DNA of 64,000 nucleotides. Origin: Mesorhizobium sp. NFR06. GTDB lineage: Bacteria > Pseudomonadota > Alphaproteobacteria > Rhizobiales > Rhizobiaceae. A model generated the notes under the pieces. The model was given only the letters and a program-made list of their open reading frames with translations. It was not told the DNA's origin and did no database searches. A program made the translations under genes and the position numbers. The stretch is taken from positions 558,001 through 622,000 of the forward strand of contig NZ_FOVT01000001.1 of NCBI RefSeq assembly GCF_900115245.1, given 5' to 3'. Shown piece after piece: positions 29,079 through 38,281 of the stretch (positions are counted from its first letter, which is position 1; each line of letters opens with the position of its first letter).

Positions 29079-32000
29079 TCACGTTGCCGCCGCTTGACCC
29101 TCCGGCATTGCTTCCGTCTGCACGTCCTCCACTCTCCGCTTCGGCGGCTCCTTGACCCTGAACCACGTCACATAAAGCGCCGGCAGGAACAGCAGCGTGA
29201 TCGCCGTGCCGGCGATGATGCCGCCCATCATCGCATAGGCCATCGGCCCCCAGAATACTTCGCGCGCGATCGGTATCAGCGCCAGGCTGGCCGCCGCCGC
29301 CGTCAGCGCGATCGGCCGCATCCGGTGCTCGGTCGCTTCGATCACCGCCGCCCAGCCATCCTTGCCTTCGGCGACCAGATCCTCGATCTGCACGATCAGG
29401 ATGACCGAGTTGCGGATCAGGATGCCGATCAGCGCCAGCACGCCGAGGATGGCGACGAAGCCGAGCGGCGCGCCGCTCGGCACCAGGGCCGCCACCACGC
29501 CGATCAGGCCGAGCGGCGCCACCGCCACCACCAGGAACAGGCGCTGGAAGCTCTGCAACTGCACCATCAGGATGGTCGCCATGATGAACAGCATCAAGGG
29601 CACCACGGCCGCGATCGGCCCCTGGCTCTTGGCGCTTTCCTCGACAGACCCCGCCGTCTCGATCGAATAGCCCGGCGGCAGCTTGGCGATGAAGGCATCG
29701 ACCGACGGTTTCAGCTCGTTGACGACGGTTGCCGGCAGCACGTCGCCGACCAACCCGGCGCGCACGGTGATCGTCGGCGTGCGGTTACGCCGCCATACGG
29801 TCGGCTGTTCGAGGTCGTAACGGAAGTTGGCGACCGCGGCGAGCGGGATCGCTTCGCCATTGCTGGTCGGCAGCTGCATGTTCTGCAGCGTCTCGATCGA
29901 GCCGCGTTCGGCCTCGCGCGAGCGCGCCACGACATTGATGAGGTATGTAGCATCACGCACCTGCGTGATCGTTGAGCCGCCCACCGTGCTGTTCAGCGTG
30001 CTTGCAATGTCGGAGGACGTAATGCCGAGCTGGCGCGCCTTGTCCTGCAGCACGTCCACCCTCAGCACGCGCTGCGGCTCATTCCAGTCGAAGGTTGGCG
30101 CTGCCAGCTTCGAATTGGCCGAAATCAAGCCGGCGAATTGCTGCGCCAGCTCGCGCACGGTCTGGATGTCGGGGCCGCCGACGCGGTACTGCACCGGACG
30201 CCCGACCGGGGGCCCGAGCTCGAGCGGCTTGACGAAGGCGTCGGTGCCGACGAATTCCTCGCGCAGCAGCTTTTCCAGCGCCGGCTTCACCCGGTTGCGC
30301 GCCTCGATGCTCTTGGTGACGATCACCGTCTGGCCGAAATAGGGATTGGCCGGCTGCACGTCATAGGCGAGCACGAAGCGCACCGCGCCCTGGCCGATAT
30401 ACGAACTGAAATGATCGATGTCGGGATTGCCGACCAGCGCCCGCTGTTCGAAGCGCTCCATCTGGTCGCGCGTCTCGGCGATCGAGGAATTTTGCGGCAG
30501 GTTCCAGTCGACGATCAGCTCCGGCCGGTCGGAAGGCGGGAAGAACTGCTGTTGGACCAGGCCGAAGCCGGCGATCGAGGCCGCAAACAGAAGCACCGTC
30601 GCGATGATCGTCAGCCAGTGGCGGCGAACGGACAACACAAGCACGCGCCGGAACAGCGAGGTGAAGCGTCCGGGCTGGTCGTGATGCTTCTCCTTCATCG
30701 TCGCCGGCAGGATGGTGACGCCGAGCAGCGGTGCAAACAGCACCGCCACGATCCACGACACCACAAGCGACACGGCAATGACGACGAACAGCGTGAAGGT
30801 GTATTCGCCGGCCGCGCTCGAGTTGAGGCCGATCGGAATGAAGCCGGCGACCGTCACCAAAGTGCCGGTCAGCATCGGAAAGGCGGTCGAGGTGTAGACA
30901 TAGGTCGCGGCCTTGCGGAGGTTGTCGCCGACCTCCAGTCGCGCCACCATCATCTCGACCGCGATCATCGCATCGTCGACCAGAAGGCCGAGCGCGATGA
31001 TCAGCGCGCCGAGCGAAATGCGCTGCAGCGAGATGCCGAGATAGGCCATCACCGTGAAGGTGATGGCCAGTACCAGCGGGATCGACAGCGCGACGACGAA
31101 GCCGGCGCGCAGGCCGAGGCTGATGAAGGAAACGGCGAGCACGATCGCCACGGCCTCGAACAGCGCGCGTGTGAAGCCAGAGACCGCTTCCTCGACGATG
31201 ACCGGCTGATCCGCCACCAGATGCACGCCGACGCCGACGGGCAGGTCGGCCAGCACCTTTTCCATTTCCTCGTGCAGCGCCTCGCCGAACTTGAGCAGAT
31301 TGGCGTTGGGCTTCATGCCGATGGCGAGGGCGATCGCGTCCTGGCCGTTGAAACGAAACAAAGCCGTCGGCGGATCGGCATAGCCGCGTCTGATCGTCGC
31401 CACGTCGCTCAGCCGGAAGAAGCGGTCGTTGACGCGCAGATTGATGGCGCGCAGGCTTTCCTCGGAGGTGAACTGGCCGCCGACGCGCACGCTGATCCGC
31501 TCCGGGCCGGACTGGATCACGCCCGACGGCGTGATCGCGTTCTGCGCCTGCAGGCTGGCCACGATTTGCTGCTGGTTGAGGCCGAGCGCCGCGATCTGGC
31601 GGGTCGAGAATTCGAGATAGATCGCCTCGTCCTGCGCGCCGACGAGATCGACTTTGCCGGCGTTCGGCACGGTCAGGATTTTCGTCCTGACATCCTCGAC
31701 ATAGTCGCGCAGCTGGCGCGGCGTCAGCCCGTCGGCGGTGAAGGCGTAGATATTGCCGAAGACATCGCCAAAACGGTCGTTGAAGAACGGTCCCTGCACA
31801 CCTTGCGGGAACTGCGCCTTGATGTCGTTGACCATGTTGCGCACCTGAAGCCAGTTCGGCACGACGTCGCGCGCCTTGGTGGTGTCCTTCAGGTTGACGA
31901 AGACGACGGTCTGGCCGGCGGTGGTGACGGATTTCGTGTAGTCGAGGCTGTCGAGCTCCTCAAGCTTCTTTTCGATGCGGTCGGTCACCTGCTCCACCGT

Positions 32001-32183
32001 CTCCTTGACCGAGCCGCCGGGCCAGTTGGCCTGGATGATCATGGTCTTGATGGTGAAGGCAGGGTCTTCCTCGCGGCCGAGATTGAGATAGGAGAAGATG
32101 CCGGCCACCACGAAGACCAGCATGAAATACCAGACCAGCGAACGGTGGCTGAGCGCCCAGTCGGAGAGATTGAAGCCCCTCAT
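29079..32183 (-). CDS. RND-family efflux transporter, inner-membrane pump
   Basis: A 1034-residue AcrB-fold pump with the two-fold repeat of membrane helix 1 plus a large periplasmic loop plus helices 2-6. The proton-relay aspartate pair is visible in LGLLVDDAMIAVEMM (helix 4). Other family marks are NWPGGSVKETVEQ, GVQGPFFNDRFGDVFG and, in the second half, IGILIRNSVILIVQIEDL. The latter, with a single conserved pattern IRNSVILIVQ, suits the multidrug HAE-type rather than heavy-metal CzcA. ATG 32183 overlaps the upstream fusion-protein stop as ATGA; the longer frame upstream is a shadow. No outer-membrane channel gene is in the operon, so it must borrow one. Confidence 0.9.
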   Translation of the reverse strand: MRGFNLSDWALSHRSLVWYFMLVFVVAGIFSYLNLGREEDPAFTIKTMIIQANWPGGSVKETVEQVTDRIEKKLEELDSLDYTKSVTTAGQTVVFVNLKDTTKARDVVPNWLQVRNMVNDIKAQFPQGVQGPFFNDRFGDVFGNIYAFTADGLTPRQLRDYVEDVRTKILTVPNAGKVDLVGAQDEAIYLEFSTRQIAALGLNQQQIVASLQAQNAITPSGVIQSGPERISVRVGGQFTSEESLRAINLRVNDRFFRLSDVATIRRGYADPPTALFRFNGQDAIALAIGMKPNANLLKFGEALHEEMEKVLADLPVGVGVHLVADQPVIVEEAVSGFTRALFEAVAIVLAVSFISLGLRAGFVVALSIPLVLAITFTVMAYLGISLQRISLGALIIALGLLVDDAMIAVEMMVARLEVGDNLRKAATYVYTSTAFPMLTGTLVTVAGFIPIGLNSSAAGEYTFTLFVVIAVSLVVSWIVAVLFAPLLGVTILPATMKEKHHDQPGRFTSLFRRVLVLSVRRHWLTIIATVLLFAASIAGFGLVQQQFFPPSDRPELIVDWNLPQNSSIAETRDQMERFEQRALVGNPDIDHFSSYIGQGAVRFVLAYDVQPANPYFGQTVIVTKSIEARNRVKPALEKLLREEFVGTDAFVKPLELGPPVGRPVQYRVGGPDIQTVRELAQQFAGLISANSKLAAPTFDWNEPQRVLRVDVLQDKARQLGITSSDIASTLNSTVGGSTITQVRDATYLINVVARSREAERGSIETLQNMQLPTSNGEAIPLAAVANFRYDLEQPTVWRRNRTPTITVRAGLVGDVLPATVVNELKPSVDAFIAKLPPGYSIETAGSVEESAKSQGPIAAVVPLMLFIMATILMVQLQSFQRLFLVVAVAPLGLIGVVAALVPSGAPLGFVAILGVLALIGILIRNSVILIVQIEDLVAEGKDGWAAVIEATEHRMRPIALTAAAASLALIPIAREVFWGPMAYAMMGGIIAGTAITLLFLPALYVTWFRVKEPPKRRVEDVQTEAMPEGQAAAT

Positions 32184-33256
32184 CAGACCCCACCCTCCGG
32201 TATTTTCACCTTTTGGCCTTCGCTCAGGCTGTGGACGCCGGCCGTGACGACGCGCATGCCGGCCTCTAGTCCTTCGGCCACCGTGAAGCTGCCGCCACTC
32301 TTGGAGGCGATCTTGATCTCGCGCGAGCGCACGCTTGAGGATTGCGGGTCGACGATCCACACTTTTTGAGAGCCGTTCTTTTCGAGCAGCGCCGACATCG
32401 GCAGTTCGATCGTCGGCGTAACCTTGGTCATGCGCGTCGCTGTGATCGTCGAGCCCAGCCGGAACGCCGCCGGCGGATTGACCAATGTCAGCCGCACGCG
32501 GCGGGTGCGGGTGGAGCCTTCTGATTGCGGCGCGACCTCGCGCAGTCTGGCGTCGGTCTTGATGGTCGGCAGCGATTGCAGGATGATCTCGAACGGCGTG
32601 CCGACGGTAAGATCGCCGGTAAGCTGATCGGGAATGTCGACGACTGCCTCGCGCGGGTCGGTGCGGGCGACGGTGATGACCGTCTGCCCTGCGGAAACCG
32701 TCTGGCCGACTTCGGCGCCGGTAGCGGTGACGACGCCATCGAAATCGGAGAACAGCCGGGCGTAGCCGAGCTGTTCCTGCGACTTGGCCAACGCGGCGTA
32801 AGCGCGCTCGACCCCGGCCTGCGCCGCCTGCCTCGCCTGTTGCGCGGCATCGAAGGTGGCCTGCGAGGTGTCGGCCGATGCAAGCAATTGGCGCTGGCGA
32901 TCCTCGCTGGCGGCGGCATTGGTGAACTGCGCCTGCGCGTTCGACAAATCCGCTTTCGATGCCTGGACGGCAAGCTCCAGCGCCGTCGGATCGAGGGCGG
33001 CGATCGTCGTGCCCTTGGTGACGAGGTCGCCGACCTTGACGTCGCGCGAGACGACGCGGCCGAGCAGGCGGAAGGCAAGGTCGGCGCTGTATTGCGGCTC
33101 GACCGAACCGGCAAAGCCGAAGGTTTCCACGGTCTTCGGTTCGATCACCACCGACAGAACCGGCCGGATTACCTCCGGCGGCTTGTCTTCCGAGCGCGAG
33201 CAGCCGGCAAGCGCTGCAAGGATGAGCACGGGAGCGATGCGCGGCAACCGGTTCAT
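32183..33256 (-). CDS. RND efflux membrane fusion protein (lipoprotein), second of two
   Basis: Periplasmic adaptor of 357 residues with a lipoprotein signal: IAPVLILAALAGC, Cys near residue 19. The HlyD/AcrA layout is clear: barrel-sandwich halves VVSRDVKVGDLVTKGTTIAAL and FDGVVTATGAEVGQTVSAG, given here in part as VKVGDLVTKGTTIAAL, around an Ala/Gln-rich coiled-coil hairpin at about residues 95-155. The C-terminal membrane-proximal part (VHSLSEGQKVKIPEGG) closes it. It overlaps both neighbours by 4 nt as ATGA. It links the pump to an outer-membrane channel. Confidence 0.88.
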   Translation of the reverse strand: MNRLPRIAPVLILAALAGCSRSEDKPPEVIRPVLSVVIEPKTVETFGFAGSVEPQYSADLAFRLLGRVVSRDVKVGDLVTKGTTIAALDPTALELAVQASKADLSNAQAQFTNAAASEDRQRQLLASADTSQATFDAAQQARQAAQAGVERAYAALAKSQEQLGYARLFSDFDGVVTATGAEVGQTVSAGQTVITVARTDPREAVVDIPDQLTGDLTVGTPFEIILQSLPTIKTDARLREVAPQSEGSTRTRRVRLTLVNPPAAFRLGSTITATRMTKVTPTIELPMSALLEKNGSQKVWIVDPQSSSVRSREIKIASKSGGSFTVAEGLEAGMRVVTAGVHSLSEGQKVKIPEGGV

Positions 33257-34389
33257 CGCGTCGCTCCCGCTACCTCGATCGTCTGTCCGGGACTGAGCAA
33301 TTGCACGCCGGCGGTGACGACGCTCTGGCCTTCCTGCAAACCCTTGTCGACGACGACAACGCCGGAATCGAAGGCCAGCACCTCGACCGGCGCCGTCGTC
33401 ACCGCCTTGCTCGCCGGGTCGACGATCCAGACCGATGGCTTGCCGGCGGCGGAAGTGAGCGCCTGCCAGGGCAACAGGATGGCTTTGACCGACTTGGCGC
33501 TGACCGTGCCGATCACGGCGGCGCCGAGCGGCATGCCGGCCGGCGTGTCGGGAATGCCGACCTTGACCCGGATCGATCCTGATGTGGTATCGACCGCAGG
33601 CGAGATCTCGCGGACTTTGCCGGTTGCCTTGACCTGCGGGTCGGAAAGCAGCGTGATCGTCACTGCCGGGGAAGGTGGTGTCCGGGCAACCAGCGTTTCA
33701 TGCACGTTGAAGACCGCGTCGCGGTCGCCGTCCTCGGCGATGGTGAACACGGTCTGCGCCGCCTGCACCACCTGTCCTGCCTCGACCTGGCGTGCGGTGA
33801 TGACACCGGCGGCGCCCGCCTTGAGCTCTGTGTAGGAAAGGTTTTCCTTGGCGTTGGCCAAAACGCTTTGCGCCGCTTCGACGCTGCCCTGCGCCACTTT
33901 CAGCGTCTGGTTGGCGGTGTCGAATTCCCGCCTCGTCGTGAAACCCTGCGAAAGCAGCGTCTTTTGCCGTTGGTAGGTGGCCGCGGCCTGGGTCAACTGA
34001 GCCTGCGCCGCGTCGAGATCTGCCTGCGCCGATCGCAAATCCGATTCTTGTTCTTGCGGATCGATGCGTGCGAGCACCGTGCCATGGTCGACATGCTGGC
34101 CGACATCGACCAGCCGTTCGGCGACGCGGCCGCCGACGCGGAACGACAGATTGGTGAGCGTGCGGGACGCGATCACGCCGGTCAGCGAGGTCCGCGGCGC
34201 GTAGTCGGCCAGGGCGACCGTTTGAGTGGTCACTACCACCGGCAGCTTCTTTTCCGCCGCCTGCTGTTTCTGGCAGCTGGCCACTGAGAACGCCGCGCCA
34301 GCGCAGGCCAGCAACAACAGGGTTTTTGAACGAAAGAGAAGGCGGGGCGGTAAAGACGGCAAGGCGGACGGTGTCGCGTTCCTGCTCAT
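33253..34389 (-). CDS. RND efflux membrane fusion protein (lipoprotein), first of two
   Basis: A second adaptor of 378 residues, first gene in the operon. The signal TLLLLACAGAAFSVASC marks it as a lipoprotein. The coiled-coil hairpin is at about residues 110-190 (SDLRSAQADLDAAQAQLTQA), flanked by the lipoyl halves GQHVDHGTVLARIDPQ and KAGAAGVITARQVEAGQVV. ATG 34389 has GAGGGG just upstream; the frame extends 63 codons further without signal features. Two adaptor genes before one pump gene are unusual but known; they could form a mixed hexamer or respond to different substrates. No regulator gene is adjacent. Confidence 0.87.
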   Translation of the reverse strand: MSRNATPSALPSLPPRLLFRSKTLLLLACAGAAFSVASCQKQQAAEKKLPVVVTTQTVALADYAPRTSLTGVIASRTLTNLSFRVGGRVAERLVDVGQHVDHGTVLARIDPQEQESDLRSAQADLDAAQAQLTQAAATYQRQKTLLSQGFTTRREFDTANQTLKVAQGSVEAAQSVLANAKENLSYTELKAGAAGVITARQVEAGQVVQAAQTVFTIAEDGDRDAVFNVHETLVARTPPSPAVTITLLSDPQVKATGKVREISPAVDTTSGSIRVKVGIPDTPAGMPLGAAVIGTVSAKSVKAILLPWQALTSAAGKPSVWIVDPASKAVTTAPVEVLAFDSGVVVVDKGLQEGQSVVTAGVQLLSPGQTIEVAGATR

Positions 34390-34611
34390 GGTTCCCCTCA
34401 ACCCTTGGGAGCCGCTCCTGACGGCGGCACGTCGCGGATGAATCGAGATTAATCGAACGGCGGGAAAAGGAAACTGTTTCTGCGGCACGCGTTGCCGGGG
34501 CAGGCCCAATCGACTGAACCAATGTGCCGACTTGAGGAAAACCTGAAATAAGGTCAGAAGAGGCTTTGACAACATCAAAACGGAACGGGCGCCTGGCCGA
34601 TGAGGGACGAG

Positions 34612-35889
34612 ATGAAGAATTCAGCGATTTCCGAACGCAAGAACCAGTCGATCTCGCGCGGCGTCGGCATGACGACGCAGATCTATGCCGATCGCGCCGA
34701 GAATTCGGAAATCTGGGACGTCGAGGGTCGCCGCTACATCGACTTCTCGTCCGGCATCGCCGTGGTCAACACCGGCCACCGCCATCCGAAGGTGATCGAG
34801 GCGGTCAAGGCGCAACTCGACCGCTTCACCCACACCTGCCACCAGGTCGTGCCCTATGAGAGCTACGTGCGACTGGCCGAACGTCTGAACGGCATGCTGC
34901 CCGGCAAGTTCGACAAGAAGACGGTCTTCGTCACCACCGGCGCGGAGGCGGTCGAGAACGCCATCAAGATCGCCCGCAACGCCACCGGCCGCCAGGCGGT
35001 CATTGCCTTTTCCGGCGGCTTCCACGGCCGCACCTTCATGGGCATGGCGCTGACCGGCAAGGTCGTGCCCTACAAGGTCGGCTTCGGCGCCATGCCGGCC
35101 GATGTCTTCCATGCACCGTTCCCGGTCGCGCTGCATGGCGTTTCGGTCGCGGATTCGCTCGCCGCGCTCGACAAATTGTTCAAGGCCGATGTCGATCCGG
35201 GCCGCGTTGCAGCCATCATCGTCGAGCCGGTGCAGGGAGAGGGCGGCTTCTACGAGGCGCCGCGCGATTTCATGGCCGCGCTGCGCAAGATCTGCGACCA
35301 GCACGGCATCCTGCTCGTCGCCGACGAGGTGCAGACCGGCTTTGCCCGCACCGGCAAGATGTTCGCCATGGACCATCATGAGGTGGCGCCCGATCTCACC
35401 ACCATGGCCAAGAGCCTTGCCGGCGGTTTCCCGCTGTCGGCCGTCACCGGCCGGGCCGAGATCATGGACGCGCCCGCCCCCGGCGGGCTCGGCGGCACTT
35501 ATGGCGGCAGCCCGATCGGCGTCGCCGCCGCGCACGCCGTGCTCGACGTCATCGAGGAGGAAAAACTCTGCGACCGCGCCAACGCGCTGGGCAGCCGGCT
35601 GAAGCAGCGGCTGGAATCGCTCCGCGACGACGTGCCGGAGATCGTCGACATCCGCGGCCCTGGTTTCATGAACGCCGTCGAGTTCAACGACGTGAAGAAA
35701 GGCCTGCCCTCGGCCGAATTCGCCAATGCCGTCAGGCTGAAGGCGTTGGACAAGGGTCTCATCCTGCTCACCTGCGGCGTCTACGGCAACGTCATCCGCT
35801 TCCTGTCGCCGATCACCATCCAGGACGGCGTCATGACCGAGGCGCTGGATATACTGGAGACCTCGATCCGCGAGACGCGCCCGACTTAA
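34612..35889 (+). CDS. gabT: 4-aminobutyrate aminotransferase family (class III)
   Basis: PLP-dependent transaminase of omega-amino acids, probably GABA to succinate semialdehyde. Class III features: SSGIAVVNTGHRHPKVIEAV near residue 50, FVTTGAEAVENAIKIAR, FHGRTF, the VADEVQTGFARTGKMFAMDH region with the PLP-binding Asp, and the lysine in MAKSLAGGFPLS. The 425 residues match GabT. ATG 34612 follows GAGGGA; an in-frame ATG at 34600 would add four residues. It stands alone between the divergent RND operon and a convergent toxin gene, with no gabD nearby, so the exact substrate is inferred. Confidence 0.87.
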   Translation: MKNSAISERKNQSISRGVGMTTQIYADRAENSEIWDVEGRRYIDFSSGIAVVNTGHRHPKVIEAVKAQLDRFTHTCHQVVPYESYVRLAERLNGMLPGKFDKKTVFVTTGAEAVENAIKIARNATGRQAVIAFSGGFHGRTFMGMALTGKVVPYKVGFGAMPADVFHAPFPVALHGVSVADSLAALDKLFKADVDPGRVAAIIVEPVQGEGGFYEAPRDFMAALRKICDQHGILLVADEVQTGFARTGKMFAMDHHEVAPDLTTMAKSLAGGFPLSAVTGRAEIMDAPAPGGLGGTYGGSPIGVAAAHAVLDVIEEEKLCDRANALGSRLKQRLESLRDDVPEIVDIRGPGFMNAVEFNDVKKGLPSAEFANAVRLKALDKGLILLTCGVYGNVIRFLSPITIQDGVMTEALDILETSIRETRPT

Positions 35890-35912
35890 TCAAAATGGCC
35901 GGAGTGTCGGCT

Positions 35913-36224
35913 TCAACTATCCTTGGGCATTTTCCCTTCATCGAAAATGCCCTGGATGTCGCGTGAGCCGTGCAAGATGCGTTCAACACGCACGTCGTCG
36001 CCCTCGACGGTATAAAAGATGACATATCTCTGGAACGCCACGGAGCGCAGACCGCGCCAGAGTTCGGAACGGGGAGCGCCACCACGTGGTGCATCCAGGA
36101 TGCTGTCGCATCGCACTCGAAGTGCCGCTATCAAGCGGCGAGCGGCCGCGGGATTTTCAGCCTGGATGTAATCGCCAATCTCTTCAATGTCCTGCACGGC
36201 GGCAGGCGCGAAACTGAGAGCCAT
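35913..36224 (-). CDS. parE: Type II toxin, RelE/ParE family
   Basis: A 103-residue toxin of the RelE/ParE fold. The signatures are LSFAPAAVQDIEEIGDYI at the N-terminus, a central ENPAAARRLIAALRVRCDSI, and the strand pair RSVAFQRYVIFYTVEGDDVR with VERILHGSRDI at the end. The lack of RelE catalytic basic residues and this overall pattern favour ParE, a gyrase poison. The ATG overlaps the antitoxin stop by one base (TAATG), so translation is coupled. It is convergent with gabT. Confidence 0.86.
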   Translation of the reverse strand: MALSFAPAAVQDIEEIGDYIQAENPAAARRLIAALRVRCDSILDAPRGGAPRSELWRGLRSVAFQRYVIFYTVEGDDVRVERILHGSRDIQGIFDEGKMPKDS

Positions 36225-36481
36225 TATTTACGGCTTTCAGCCGCGTATCTTTTCTCCAGCCTGTCAAAAACGTCGTCGGCTGTTATAGCTGGTCCGCTCT
36301 CTACACCCTTGCGGATGTCTTCACGCAGTGCAGTAAGCTTCGCCTGTCGGTGCTCTTCGCGTTCCTCCAGCAGGCGCAGGCTATCGCGCACAACTTCGCT
36401 TGCGCTGGCATAGCGACCACTCTCGACAAGCTGGCGCACGAATGCCTCGTAGCGGGAGCCGATGCTGTAGCTTGCAGGCAT
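36224..36481 (-). CDS. parD: Type II antitoxin, ParD/CopG-like ribbon-helix-helix
   Basis: An 85-residue antitoxin: SYSIGSRYEAFVRQLVESGR followed by YASASEVVRDSLRLLEERE, the standard ParD ribbon-helix-helix, and a C-terminal toxin-binding helix (DDVFDRLEKRYAAES). It should bind ParE and repress its own promoter. ATG 36481 is used; the frame runs 30 codons further up without similarity. The palindromic stretch ATAATTGATA-like AT-rich DNA at about 36505-36525 could be its operator. Confidence 0.86.
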   Translation of the reverse strand: MPASYSIGSRYEAFVRQLVESGRYASASEVVRDSLRLLEEREEHRQAKLTALREDIRKGVESGPAITADDVFDRLEKRYAAESRK

Positions 36482-36607
36482 GGAACAATCTTTCGCTTTA
36501 TCCGAAATTATCAATTTATGATAAGTCGGCGATAGCCTTTTGCCAAGCTTGGTGGGTGCGTCTTTTCGCACTCCCGAGCGCTGTTATCATCATGTTGGAT
36601 TGAACAA

Positions 36608-37861
36608 TCAGCCCGTCGCCCTGGCCGGTTCGTCCTGACTGAATGCCGCAAGTGCCGCCTTCAGCGCATCCGGACCGCCCGCAACCGCCTGCGGCGTCGG
36701 CGAGAAGCCGGCGCCCAACATCTTGCGGCCGAGCATGTGGTCGGCCGGGCGGTTGACGGATTCGATGCCGAGCAGCCGGTTGCCGGCATAGTGATAGATC
36801 GAGAACTTGTTCTCGGCCGGCTCGCCCAGCACGACATGGCTATCGCCGCCCTGCGTCAGCCCCACCATCTGCAGCTTCATGTCGCCGATATCCGACCAGA
36901 ACCACGGCACCGCCGAGAAGGGTTCGGCATGGCCAAGGATGGTGCGCGCCGCAAGCCGCGCCTGGTCGGTGGCGTTCTGCACCGATTCCAGCCGCACGTC
37001 GCCGCCGGTGAACCAGTGCCGGTAGGACGCGGCATCGCCGACGGCGAGGATTTCGGGAACAGAGCTCTGCATATGCTGGTCGACGCGGATGCCGTTACCG
37101 GTGGCCAGGCCGGCGGCTTCCGCCAGTTCGACATTGGGCACCACGCCGATGCCGACGACCACCATTTGCGTCGGCAGGCGCTCGCCGCCCGATGTAATCG
37201 CGGCCGCCACGCAGCCGCCTTCGCCCTCCAGGCGGGCGATGGTGGTGCCGGTCAGGATGCGCACGCCGATTGCCTCCAGGCGCTGGCGCACATGCGCGGC
37301 GATCACCGGCGCAACGGCGCGGCCGAGCAGCCGGTCGAGCGCCTCGACGACGGTGACGTTGCGCCCGGCGGCCCTCAGTGTCGCCGCGATCTCGAGGCCG
37401 ATAAAGCCGCCGCCGAGAATGACCACGTCCTCGCTTTGCGCGCTGAGCTCACGAATCACCCGCGCGTCGGCCAGCGAGCGCAGCGAAACCACGCCGGCGA
37501 GGCCGGTGCCGTCCAGCTTGAGCAGACGCGGCCGCGAGCCGGTCGCGAGGATCAGCCGGTCGAAGGCAAGTTTACCGCCGCCCGCCACGTCGAGCGTGCG
37601 CGCGCCGGCATCGATGCCCTCGATGCGCGCGCCTGGACGATAGTCGATATTGTTGCCGGTGTAGAAGGCCTCGCCGCGCAAGGGCTGGGGCTTGGCCTCG
37701 GCATCCTTGATGAAGGTCTTGGACAGCGGCGGCTTGTGGTAGGGCAGTTCCTTCTCGTCGCCGATCAGGATGACCGGTCCGTCATAGCCTTCCTCGCGCA
37801 GGCTCGCAGCCGCCTGCACGCCGGCATGACCCGCACCGACAATGACCACTCCGCTCTTCAT
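36608..37861 (-). CDS. FAD-dependent ferredoxin reductase (rhodocoxin/putidaredoxin reductase type)
   Basis: NAD(P)H-dependent flavoprotein of 417 residues. The FAD-binding GxGxxG is VVIVGAGHAGVQAA at residues 4-17, the NAD-binding one is VVILGGGFIGLEIAATLR near 145-162, and the second FAD motif is ILAVGDAASY. The PYHKPPLSKTF motif and a C-terminal reductase domain (WFWSDIGDMKLQMVG) place it with ThcD/CamA-type reductases of 2Fe-2S ferredoxins. It is divergent from the iron operon and shares its 420-bp control region with the ICE palindrome, so it may supply electrons to the Bfd encoded there. This role is inferred. Confidence 0.86.
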   Translation of the reverse strand: MKSGVVIVGAGHAGVQAAASLREEGYDGPVILIGDEKELPYHKPPLSKTFIKDAEAKPQPLRGEAFYTGNNIDYRPGARIEGIDAGARTLDVAGGGKLAFDRLILATGSRPRLLKLDGTGLAGVVSLRSLADARVIRELSAQSEDVVILGGGFIGLEIAATLRAAGRNVTVVEALDRLLGRAVAPVIAAHVRQRLEAIGVRILTGTTIARLEGEGGCVAAAITSGGERLPTQMVVVGIGVVPNVELAEAAGLATGNGIRVDQHMQSSVPEILAVGDAASYRHWFTGGDVRLESVQNATDQARLAARTILGHAEPFSAVPWFWSDIGDMKLQMVGLTQGGDSHVVLGEPAENKFSIYHYAGNRLLGIESVNRPADHMLGRKMLGAGFSPTPQAVAGGPDALKAALAAFSQDEPARATG

Positions 37862-38281
37862 CGCAGTCCTTTTTTGTCTTCGAATCTAGGATCTTCCGCC
37901 AGGTGGCGATTGTCTGCCGCCGCCGCAAGAGCCGCGCATCGGGTCGCACCCAGGATGGCTGTCTGTCAATCGCGCCGTCGGCGAACTCTCGGCTTTAAAG
38001 TTGATATTTCTAGTTTAGAATAATTCTAAACTGTTGTTTCAATTGATTTTTTCCGCCGCACTAGTTGACTCACGGCCGCTCCATCGCTTTATGGAGAGCT
38101 GCGCGCAAAGCGCATCCCTTTGATGTTTGGGCCTTGAACCCTTTCGATTGGAGGCAAGAGGGTGTCTTTTTATCGCGAACCGCGCATCGACGCGGCCACC
38201 ATTTTTCCCGGCATGCTCATGCCTCGGCGCGGGTGGACGCACGCGCCCTTTGTTGAATTTCCAAGGAACTGGAGAAAGATA
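37862..38281. other. 420-bp divergent control region of the iron locus
   Basis: No gene is supported between the ferredoxin reductase and the first imelysin gene. The region holds the ICE palindrome (38012-38032), an AT-rich stretch around it (TTGATATTTC on one side, TTGTTTCAATTGATTTTTTCC on the other, written partly), and a leader of about 240 nt before the imelysin ATG. Open frames reading through the leader (from 38162) lack family similarity. Confidence 0.6.
38012..38032. promoter_or_regulatory. Irr-type iron control element (ICE box)
   Basis: AGTTTAGAA, TAA, TTCTAAACT: a 21-bp palindrome with perfect 9-bp arms. The core TTTAGAA-N3-TTCTAAA is the Irr-binding motif described for alphaproteobacterial iron genes. 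A TTGATA hexamer at 38001-38006 may be a -35 element for the plus-strand operon. Irr acts under iron limitation; whether it activates or represses here cannot be decided from position alone. Confidence 0.8.

Noticed and set aside
30138..32369. 743-codon open frame on the plus strand
   Set aside because: Antisense to the RND pump gene, rich in Arg/Asp/His, with no signal or domain.
34566..34594. Promoter TTGACA before gabT
   Set aside because: The -35 match is good but no -10 hexamer lies at a usable distance.
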